43,740 nt of DNA from an uncultured Thiodictyon sp. (GTDB lineage Bacteria > Pseudomonadota > Gammaproteobacteria > Chromatiales > Chromatiaceae), in the NCBI GenBank assembly GCA_903837595.1, contig CAILVI010000006.1:1-43740 (forward strand), in the 5' to 3' direction. A model generated the notes under the pieces. The model saw only the letters and a program-made list of their open reading frames with translations, did not search any database and was not told the origin of the DNA. Position 1 is the stretch's first letter, and each line of letters begins with the position of its first letter. The position numbers and the translations under genes are program-made. Shown piece by piece: positions 38,040 to 43,740 of the stretch.

Positions 38040-39666
38040 ACTCGCCCACGGCCCCCAGCGCGAGGTCGAGGTCCTGCACGACCAGTTGCTCGCCGCCTTC
38101 AATGCCGACCCGAGCCTGACCCCGCGCGACCGCATCGTCATGGTACCGGACATCGACGCCTATGCACCCTACATCCAGGCGGTGTTCGGGTTGCTCGATC
38201 GCAGCGATCCGCGCTTCATCCCCTACAGCGTCGCCGACCAGGGCCAGCGCGCCACCGATCCGCTGGTCCAGACCCTGGCGACACTGCTAGCCCTGCCCCA
38301 GTCGCGGCTCGCGGTGAGCGACCTGCTCGACCTGCTGGATGTCCCGGCCCTGCGTCGGTGCTTCGGGATCGACGCCGATGACCTGCCGCGGCTGCATCGC
38401 TGGGCGCGGGGCGCCAACGTCCGCTGGGGCCTCCATGCCGAGCAGCACGCGAGCCTCGACCTGCCGCCCCAACCCGAGGCGCAGACCCAACACACCTGGC
38501 GCTTCGGTCTGCGACGAGGCCGCGCTCACCCAGCTGCTGCCGCTGTCGATCGTCGGCGAGTATTGGCTGTCGCGGCTCGACGCGGGAAGCCTCTCGCAGC
38601 GCTTCTTTGCCGGCGCCGTCACCCTCGCCACCCTCATGCCCATGCGCGCCATCCCCTTCCGTCAGGTCTGCCTGCTCGGCATGAACGACAGCGACTACCC
38701 GCGCCAACGCAAGCCCATGGATTTCGACCTCATGGGCCGGGACTATCGGCCGGGCGACCGCTCGCGGCGCGAGGACGACCGCTATCTCTTTTCAAGACCT
38801 TTTTCCGTCAACGACTCGGCGTCTATTTCGAGGACGATGAAGGCCCCGGCGAGGACCAGGAACCCTTTGCACTGGATGGGCTGGAGCGTTGGCAACTCCA
38901 GAACGAATTGATCCACGTCCAGGCCGCGGCGCTGGCGCGGGATGAGACGATCGAGCCCGCCCGTGCCGAGCGGATGGATCGCATCCGCCGCCGCGGCGAC
39001 CTGGCCGCCGGGGCCTCTGGCGAGGCCCTCGCCGCGGAGTTGGTCGCCCCCATGGACGACCTGTTCGAGCGCTATCAAAAGGCGCTCGCCCGCTGGCCGC
39101 GCACCATTGAGGAAGAGGCGCCGATCCGCTTTGAGGCCGCGGACGCGCAATTGCCGCCGCTAGCGGACTGGCTCGGCGGACTACGCATCGATGCGGCCGG
39201 CGAGCGGGGCCGGGTAGTGCTGGAGTCCAGCGATCTGGTCAAGGACAAGCAATACCGCGCAGAAGTCATCATCCGTCACTGGGTCATGCATCTCGCCGGG
39301 CACCTGGCCGGCGCGCCACTCACCACCCAGGTCATCAGCAAGGTGGGCGATGTCGAGCTGAAACCACTCACCATCGAGCAGGCGCAGGCGCTCTTGAGCG
39401 ATCTCCTGACCGCCTGGCGCGCGGGCATGCGCCAACCGCTGCCGCTCACCGCCAAGACCGCCTTTGCCTGGCTCAAGACCGGCCAGGAGTCCGCCGCCCG
39501 CAAGGTATACGAGGGTGCCGACCCACAACGCGGCGAGGTAGAGACCGACGCCTATCTGGCGCGTGCCTATTCGGGGTTTGACTCACTCTGCGCCGACGGC
39601 GCATTTGTCCATTGGGCCGAGACTCTGCTGCGACCGCTCTTTGAGGCGCTGCATACCAAGGAATAG
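38040..39666 (+). pseudogene. recC: recC relic (RecBCD gamma subunit), multiply deleted
   Basis: RecC text appears in order but in alternating frames with gaps. About 38040-38513: H-G-P-Q-R-E-V-E-V-L-H-D-Q-L-L, then D-R-I-V-M-V-P-D-I-D, to W-R-F-G-L. About 38514-38790, other frame: L-P-L-S-I-V-G-E-Y-W-L, L-M-P-M-R-A-I-P-F-R, L-L-G-M-N-D-S-D-Y-P-R, D-D-R-Y-L-F. About 38790-39666, first frame: F-F-R-Q-R-L-G-V-Y-F, E-P-F-A-L-D-G-L-E-R-W, to L-F-E-A-L. The N-terminal third and roughly 100 to 150 residues at each junction are missing, against about 1100 residues in full RecC. The long open last frame is a remnant. No recB or recD is adjacent. Confidence 0.88.
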
Positions 39667-39692
39667 GCGCCGGCGCTCCCGGCGCGGAGCGC

Positions 39693-39826
39693 CTGGGAGC
39701 GCCGACATTCTGCCGACCAACCGCCGCAGGCGGTTCGCGGTTTCGCGGTGAATCGCAAAGGGCCTTGTTTTCGCGAGGATCCAACGGCGCTTCGCGCCGT
39801 CGCCGACAGACTGTCGGCGCTCCCAG
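39693..39826. repeat. MITE-like element with perfect 15-bp inverted ends
   Basis: CTGGGAGCGCCGACA at 39693-39707 is repeated exactly in reverse complement at 39812-39826. The 104 bp between holds further short inverted sequences (ACCGCC...GGCGGT, ACGGCGC...GCGCCGT). The stretch from 39827 to 39974 shows nothing I can name. No transposase is linked. Confidence 0.7.
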
Positions 39827-39974
39827 ACGCGGCGGGGTTTGGTGTCTGCGAATACTTGCTAAGTCTCTGGATCGGTGTCACGAGAGGCCGGATGGCCGGA
39901 TGGCCGGAGTTATGATCAACGCCACGACTCAGGTATCTCGGGCTCCCCTGTGACCCCTGCTGCCCATGGCCGAC

Positions 39975-40382
39975 TCAACCCAGCCACTCGACCTTGGGCA
40001 TCAGCTCCAGCGGTCCGGCGCGTTTGGCAAGTCGGCGGTCGAAGGTGACGAACGCGCTTGCGTGCTGGCTGCGGGCGAGGTGCAGTGCATCAGCGAAATC
40101 GAGTCCGGAATCGAAGGCATCCAGTGCGGCGATGACCGCGGCACGGTCTTCGATCAAGATGTGCCCGATGCCCGTCAGGGCGCGCAGTACCCGCGCAACC
40201 TCGGAGCGTGGCAGGTCATAGAAGCCGCGCATGACCCACTCGAACTCCAATAGCACCGTGACTGTGATCAAGGCGGGTGCTGACATGGCTGTCACGGCAA
40301 CCGGACGTTGCAGAGCGGCTTGCGCGTCGTCCGGATCATCAATGAAGAACCGGGCCAAGACGTTGGTATCGAGCGACTTCAC
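39975..40382 (-). CDS. vapC: VapC-type PIN-domain toxin
   Basis: A 135-residue PIN nuclease. Acidic active-site residues: Asp5 in L-D-T-N-V-L, a Glu in L-E-F-E-W-V near 46-48, Asp near 97 in D-F-A-D-A-L-H, and Asp in T-F-D-R-R-L near 114. VapC toxins are Mg-dependent ribonucleases that cut specific RNAs. Its start overlaps the end of the AbrB-type antitoxin gene by 4 nt (ATGA), the standard layout. Confidence 0.92.
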   Translation of the reverse strand: MKSLDTNVLARFFIDDPDDAQAALQRPVAVTAMSAPALITVTVLLEFEWVMRGFYDLPRSEVARVLRALTGIGHILIEDRAAVIAALDAFDSGLDFADALHLARSQHASAFVTFDRRLAKRAGPLELMPKVEWLG

Positions 40383-40633
40383 GAACGCTTGCGCGCCGTC
40401 AATGTCGCCGGGTCGAAGTCTTCCAGACGGCGCGGAACGCCCCGTGACGGTGCCGTCACCAGACCGGCAAGCCCAGTGAGATCGACACTGGGCTCGGCGC
40501 GGACCACGCGCAGTCGCAGTCCGTCGCCCTCCTCCAGCAATTCGAGTTGTGTGCCGGTACCCAGGCCCAAGCGCCGACGTAGCGCAGCTGGCAGTTGGAT
40601 CTGACCTTTGCAGGAAACGACGACGGTGGTCAT
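40379..40633 (-). CDS. vapB: AbrB/MazE-type antitoxin of the VapBC pair
   Basis: An 84-residue protein from the ATG at 40633; the open frame upstream to 40741 lacks family character. The N-terminal swapped-hairpin AbrB domain reads V-V-S-C-K-G-Q-I-Q-L-P-A-A-L-R-R-R-L-G-L, which binds DNA, and the acidic C-terminus with R-R-L-E-D-F-D-P should bind the toxin. Translational coupling to vapC keeps the antitoxin in step. It probably represses the shared promoter. Confidence 0.9.
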   Translation of the reverse strand: MTTVVVSCKGQIQLPAALRRRLGLGTGTQLELLEEGDGLRLRVVRAEPSVDLTGLAGLVTAPSRGVPRRLEDFDPATLTARKRS

Positions 40634-40824
40634 AGGCGGTTCTCGCGGGATATCTCGATCAGAGCAAGGGCGCTCGTGAAACATATCGGGATCGGTGTGA
40701 CGGATCAAGGGCCGGAGGATACGGTGAGGCACGTAGCGCACTTTCGGGGGGCAACCTGCTCCTCAACGCCCAGCTTCCACCGGCAACGGCCCCTTGATCT
40801 GCGTCCGGCCAGCAGCCGTTGGGG

Positions 40825-40876
40825 AGTCCAAGGCTTCAGCCTTGGTCCTGTCCATCCAAGGCTGAAGCCTTGGACT
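40825..40876. repeat. Nested 21-bp perfect inverted repeat
   Basis: Arms 40825-40845 and 40856-40876 are exact reverse complements separated by 10 nt. Each arm contains its own palindrome CCAAGGCT-tc-AGCCTTGG, so the element can fold as one long stem or two small ones. No T-run follows, which argues for a REP-type element over a terminator of vapBC or its neighbours. Confidence 0.85.
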
Positions 40877-41173
40877 CTGGCCCCGAGGTGGCCGAAACGA
40901 CGACCAAGGCCCATTCCGGCCTTGATTGTCATTCCGACCGGGACGCAGCAATCCGGCGCCACGGACGGTAACCTCTCGGCCGCCGCGGGCTCCCAGACTA
41001 TCGCGGACTGGCCGAAACGACGATCAAGACTCTCGCGCAGCATCCGAAAAATGGTCTACACTTCACCTCCAACAGCCTCCTTAGCCACGCCTGCGGAGCC
41101 TCACGAATGCCCAGTTTAGGTCCCACAAACGGAAAACGGGGACCGGAAAACGGGGACAGACAACGAATACGCG

Positions 41174-41198
41174 AAAAGGAGCCAGGCTCAATTAATTT
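41174..41198. repeat. Left copy of an AT-containing direct repeat
   Basis: AAAAGGAGCCAGGCTCAATT plus five more bases matches 43221-43245 at about 21 of 25 positions in the same orientation. The two copies bracket the toxin-antitoxin and DUF6883/DUF4926 genes. Confidence 0.6.
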
Positions 41199-41330
41199 GT
41201 TTGCCGCCAGCTGGATTTTATTGAGCCTGCCCCCTTATTCCCTCTGCATTTCCAAGTCTAGCTTTATCGCATGTTGTTCACACGAAACACATCCGCCCTT
41301 ACCGGGACCCAAGTCGAATACTGCACGATG

Positions 41331-41608
41331 GAGGAGAATGGGGTCAGAGGAGAATGGAGAGGAGAATGGGGTCAGGTCTTGCAATCAAGAGAGGAGAATG
41401 GGGTCAGGTCTTGCAATCAAGAGAGGAGAATGGGGTCAGGTCTTGCAATCAAGCATTCTCGAGAGGAGAATGGAGAGGAGAATGGGGTCAGAGAGGAGAA
41501 TGGGGTCAGGTCTTGCAATCAAGCATTCTCGAGAGGAGAATGGAGAGGAGAATGGGGTCAGGTCTTGCAATCAAGCATTCTCGGGTTGGTGCGTCATTGC
41601 AAGACCTG
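41331..41608. repeat. Tandem array of a GGAGAATGGGGTCAGGTCTT-type unit with closing hairpin
   Basis: Five copies of GGTCAGGTCTTGCAATCAAG, each preceded by GAGAATGGG, occur between 41360 and 41580. Unit length varies because an extra GAGAGGAGAATG and a CATTCTCGAG piece are present in some units. The last copy can pair with ATTGCAAGACCTG at 41596-41608, giving a REP-like hairpin with about a 25-nt loop. Confidence 0.85.
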
Positions 41609-41786
41609 CCCCCCGATCCTTTGTGACCCCGATCCCCAATCCCCGCACCCGGGGTAGACCGCGGTTTCCCTCCGCCCCCTGCCCCGGCAGCAACCTACAC
41701 AAAGATGGCCTAACCGTGCGTCGCTCGCCGCGCGTCCGGGTTAAGGCTAGGGTTGCAGAAAGTACGTCGCAGACGCACAATTTGGT

Positions 41787-42107
41787 GTGCTAACAATTTA
41801 CGAAACCGACACATTTGTCGCCGAAGCGGAAAAGCTCTGGTCTACAGAAGAACGACTTGAGTTTTTCGCCTGGATCGCTGCCGACCCGGAGGCTGGTAAC
41901 GTTATACCGGGAAGCGGCGGTTGCCGAAAGGTGCGATGGTCACGGCCCGGGATGGGCAAACAAGGAGGCGTCAGAGTCATCTACTTCACGCACCGTGAAG
42001 CTGGCGAGTTGTGCATGCTGCTCGTCCACCCCAAAGCCGTGCGGGATAACATCCCTGGACACATTCTTAAAGAAATCCGCAAGGAGATTGAAGATGACCG
42101 TTCGTAA
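41787..42107 (+). CDS. RelE/HigB-like type II toxin
   Basis: A 106-residue protein with a GTG start. The pattern is that of RelE-superfamily mRNA interferases: an N-terminal strand L-T-I-Y-E-T, helix with L-W-S-T-E-E-R-L-E-F-F, a G-x-R-K-V-R-W strand, then G-G-V-R-V-I-Y-F and a final helix. The conserved basic residues (Arg47, Lys48, Arg50, Arg63) fit an RNA-cutting surface. It overlaps the XRE-type antitoxin gene by 14 nt, the toxin-first order typical of HigBA. Clearly lower GC than the core genes. Confidence 0.87.
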   Translation: MLTIYETDTFVAEAEKLWSTEERLEFFAWIAADPEAGNVIPGSGGCRKVRWSRPGMGKQGGVRVIYFTHREAGELCMLLVHPKAVRDNIPGHILKEIRKEIEDDRS

Positions 42108-42399
42108 GGTAAAGGACGTTGTGCCGACGGGCGAGGAAATCGGCCTAAAACTACTCCAATCTGTACGCGAGATGAAAGCTCGAACCTTCGCGCGCTCCAC
42201 CGAAATCGACGTTAACGATGTCGTTCAGGCGCGCCAAGGCACTGGTCTGTCGCAATCCGAATTTGCTTCAGCACTCAACATTTCAAAGCGAACACTCCAA
42301 GAGTGGGAGCAAGGACGCAGAACGCCATCTGGTGCCGCGCAGGCGCTGATTCGCATCGCACGCAAGCACCCAGAAGTCGTGCGCGAAGTTCTCGCATAA
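42094..42399 (+). CDS. XRE-type (HigA-like) antitoxin
   Basis: A 101-residue protein from the ATG at 42094 with AAGGAGATTGAAG upstream. The C-terminal half is a helix-turn-helix of the Cro/CI type: Q-G-T-G-L-S-Q-S-E-F-A, L-N-I-S-K-R-T-L-Q-E-W-E-Q-G-R-R-T-P-S-G. The first 40 residues probably hold the toxin-binding segment. It is expected to neutralise the upstream RelE-like toxin and repress their promoter. Confidence 0.92.
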   Translation: MTVRKVKDVVPTGEEIGLKLLQSVREMKARTFARSTEIDVNDVVQARQGTGLSQSEFASALNISKRTLQEWEQGRRTPSGAAQALIRIARKHPEVVREVLA

Positions 42400-42565
42400 A
42401 AAGCTCAACCTCAAGCACATCATGCCGGACTGAAGCGCATGTTCGCGTTTTACCCCCGGATGGCTAGGCGAAATTCTGGCTGACTCCAACGGTACGCTTG
42501 GGAGTTTCGGTGGAGTTTCGGTGACAGTTTACTTCATTCAGCGTCGCGCCAAACCTGAGTTAGAT

Positions 42566-42936
42566 ATGCTGTCCCCGGAAATCCCTGACCTGACCGACCC
42601 GAGCATGCGCCTACCCAACGCCGACCGAGCCTTTGTCGACCTTCAGAAGCTACGGGAGTACTGTCTGAATCCGGCGCATCCCCGCGGCCAGCACAAGGCC
42701 CGGGTCTTCGCCTCCGCACTGGGCATCACTGCCCGCGAAGCAGCCTGGCTGCGCACCGCCTTTCTGCGCGCCGCGTGCACGCATGACGCGACGGCCGGCG
42801 AGGCGGATGCTATGGTCGGCGCTATCATTTGGATAGCTCAATTGACGGTCCAAAGGGAGCCGCGGCAATCCGAACCACCTGGATCGTCAGAACCGGAGAA
42901 GACTTCCCCCGGCTCACCAGCTGCTAGGTCCTGTGA
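42566..42936 (+). pseudogene. DUF6883 protein with a frameshift and a premature stop
   Basis: From the ATG at 42566 the text L-P-N-A-D-R-A-F-V-D-L-Q-K-L-R-E-Y-C-L-N, H-P-R-G-x-H-K-A-R-V-F, A-L-G-I-T matches the small uncharacterised DUF6883 family. At about 42810 one base is missing. The C-terminal part continues in another frame as Y-G-R-R-Y-H-L-D-S-S-I-D-G-P and T-T-W-I-V-R-T-G-E-D-F-P-R-L-T-S-C. A TAG at 42925-42927 then replaces what would be a Tyr codon, followed by V-L and TGA (42934-42936), the usual end. The DUF4926 gene follows at once, a frequent pairing that suggests a two-gene module, perhaps a toxin-antitoxin-like pair. That role is inference. Confidence 0.75.
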
Positions 42937-42953
42937 TCGATCGGGAGCCCCCC

Positions 42954-43178
42954 ATGACCCAACCCATTAAACCTTTCGATGTCGTTGCCCTCACCGGCGA
43001 TCTGCCCGAGCGCGGTCTGCTCACGGGGCAGGTCGGTACCGTAGTGGAGTCCCTCGGCAAGGACGTATTCGAGGTCGAATTCATCGACGACGAGGGTCGG
43101 ACCTATGCCCTGACGGCTATCGGCGCCGATCGGCTCCTGGTGTTGCGCTACGACTTAGCGCAGGCAGCTTCGGGGTAA
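42954..43178 (+). CDS. DUF4926 domain protein
   Basis: A 74-residue protein from the ATG at 42954 (GGGAG 7 nt upstream; an in-frame GTG at 42933 is less likely). It reads F-D-V-V-A-L-T-G-D-L-P-E-R-G-L, G-Q-V-G-T-V-V-E-x-L, F-E-V-E-F-x-D-x-x-G-R-T-Y-A, the DUF4926 signature, a small SH3-like beta-barrel of unknown role. It sits just after the broken DUF6883 gene. If the two form a toxin-antitoxin-like pair, this is the surviving partner. Confidence 0.88.
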   Translation: MTQPIKPFDVVALTGDLPERGLLTGQVGTVVESLGKDVFEVEFIDDEGRTYALTAIGADRLLVLRYDLAQAASG

Positions 43179-43220
43179 TCGGGCGGTACGCCGGGATAGA
43201 GTATGAGGGAAAAGGAGAGA

Positions 43221-43245
43221 AAAAGGGGCTAGCCTCAATTAAATT
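43221..43245. repeat. Right copy of an AT-containing direct repeat
   Basis: AAAAGGGGCTAGCCTCAATT plus five bases, just beyond the end of the transposase relic; related to 41174-41198 in direct orientation. Confidence 0.6.
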
Positions 43246-43740
43246 AGAGCGGTAGCTCTCCCTCGGGGGGCGATTCGTCGTCTTTTCGCCGCTTCGGGCG
43301 CCCGCGCTTCTTGAGTTCGCGCCGCTGACCAGTCGCTGCTTCGATCTGGGCGTAGAACCGTTGATTCCCAATGGGCTGATTCTGGTTCAACGCCATTCGG
43401 GGTTCGTTGATCGGTTCATCGTCCAGGCCGGTGACAAACAAGTCTCGGTAGGCCTGTTGCCGAGCGACGGCGCCATTGCCCAAAGCCGTGTACAATTCAT
43501 GTGGCGACAGGATGCTGTTTGTAGCTGTGGTTGATATAGTGCACGTACTGGCACCCCACGGCGATAATGACCCGCTGAATCGATGCAGCGCTTGCGGGCG
43601 TGACCAGCAAATGGACGTGGTTGGTCATAAGAACTTAGGCGTGCAGCGCGCAACGCTCGCGTGCCAGCGCCTCGCCGAGCCACTGCAGGTAGGCATGGTA
43701 GTCCTGTTCGTCGAAGAAGCACGGCTCACGATTATGTCCC
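43244..43740 (-). pseudogene. REP-associated tyrosine transposase (RAYT, Y1/IS200-like), broken and partial
   Basis: The minus-strand text from the right edge reads Y-H-A-Y-L-Q-W-L-G-E-A-L, then C-A-L-H-A, a TAA (43635-43637) where relatives have Tyr, and V-L-M-T-N-H-V-H-L-L-V-T-P, which contains the HUH motif. After I-N-H-S-Y-K the frame is lost. The C-terminal part (about 43495-43244) continues in another frame as A-L-G-N-G-A-V-A-R-Q-Q-A-Y-R-D-L-F, N-Q-R-F, and the basic tail with K-K-R-G-R-P-K-R-R. About 60 residues including the catalytic Tyr region are missing between the two. The N-terminus lies outside the window. It is thought to mobilise REP-like hairpins such as those nearby. Confidence 0.82.

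Larger units (their letters stand above)
40634..41786. other. 1.15-kb repeat-rich region without genes
   Basis: No gene is supported. It holds a nested inverted repeat (40825-40876), a 20-bp direct repeat (40889-40908 and 41007-41026), a hairpin with GGCTCAAT/ATTGAGCC arms around 41184-41238, and a tandem array (41331-41608). Open frames through the array are products of the repeat and lack any family character. The region is typical of DNA shaped by REP-associated transposition. Confidence 0.7.

Noticed and set aside
37990-39666. A novel 558-residue protein
   Set aside because: The continuous frame contains two RecC-like parts joined by out-of-frame text whose true RecC reading is in another frame; it is a relic.
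41331-41608. CRISPR array or small repeated-protein gene
   Set aside because: The text between repeats is itself repeated, not unique spacers, no cas genes are near, and the open frames only translate the repeat.
19555-43637. Stop-codon reassignment (TAA or TAG read as Tyr)
   Set aside because: Intact housekeeping genes end normally at TAA and TAG (for example ptsP at TAG), and the affected genes also carry frameshifts or deletions.

Overview
The window is GC-rich (roughly 65-70% by eye), densely coded DNA with a gammaproteobacterial housekeeping backbone: yggT-proC-yggS-rdgB-rph, yicC, rppH-ptsP, proA and a ttcA-like gene. The style fits a purple sulfur bacterium or relative (Chromatiales): several eukaryotic-like Ser/Thr kinases, a multiheme cytochrome c module, a TerY-type phosphorylation triad, many small toxin-antitoxin genes and REP-like repeats. 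The taxon is inferred from gene content and style; no rRNA or other marker gene is present.

Layout. 1-6142 (minus strand): two paralogous membrane-anchored Ser/Thr kinases flank a zinc-ribbon FHA protein. The downstream paralog, cut by the window edge, has an open frame but has lost the key catalytic residues and looks like a pseudokinase. 6305-11453 (minus): an apparent operon of kinase, rph, rdgB, yggS, proC, yggT and a DUF805-like gene, divergent from yicC at 11616. 12543-14340: a small secreted PliG/PPC-like protein convergent with a YihY/BrkB membrane protein. 14458-14947: an apparent ORF-less group II intron relic. 16411-19893 (minus): a TerY-like vWA / PP2C / kinase-FGE triad that looks damaged. 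The vWA gene has a nonsense codon and a frameshift, and the kinase lacks its N-lobe core. 20222-24787 (minus): a frameshifted Uma2 gene, an MDR dehydrogenase, ptsP and rppH. 25018-29538: HAD phosphatase, Tat-type serine hydrolase, and proA translationally coupled to a response regulator with a C-terminal membrane anchor. 29980-31853 (minus): membrane ferredoxin, cytochrome b-like protein and octaheme cytochrome c, a likely transmembrane electron conduit. 32131-37950: methyltransferase in lower-GC DNA, DUF4399 protein, broken GH43-like gene, quinone reductase, metallophosphoesterase, trypsin-like protease and TtcA-like protein. 38040-39666: a multiply deleted recC relic. 39693-43740: an accessory zone with VapBC, a RelE/XRE pair, DUF6883-DUF4926, several hairpin and tandem repeats, and a broken REP-associated transposase at the edge.

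Two themes stand out. One is phosphorylation signalling: four kinase-like genes, an FHA reader, a PP2C phosphatase and a vWA partner. The other is gene decay, with at least six recognisable pseudogenes plus a kinase carrying an internal deletion, concentrated to the right of 16 kb. Some single-base lesions could be sequence errors and should be checked against reads.
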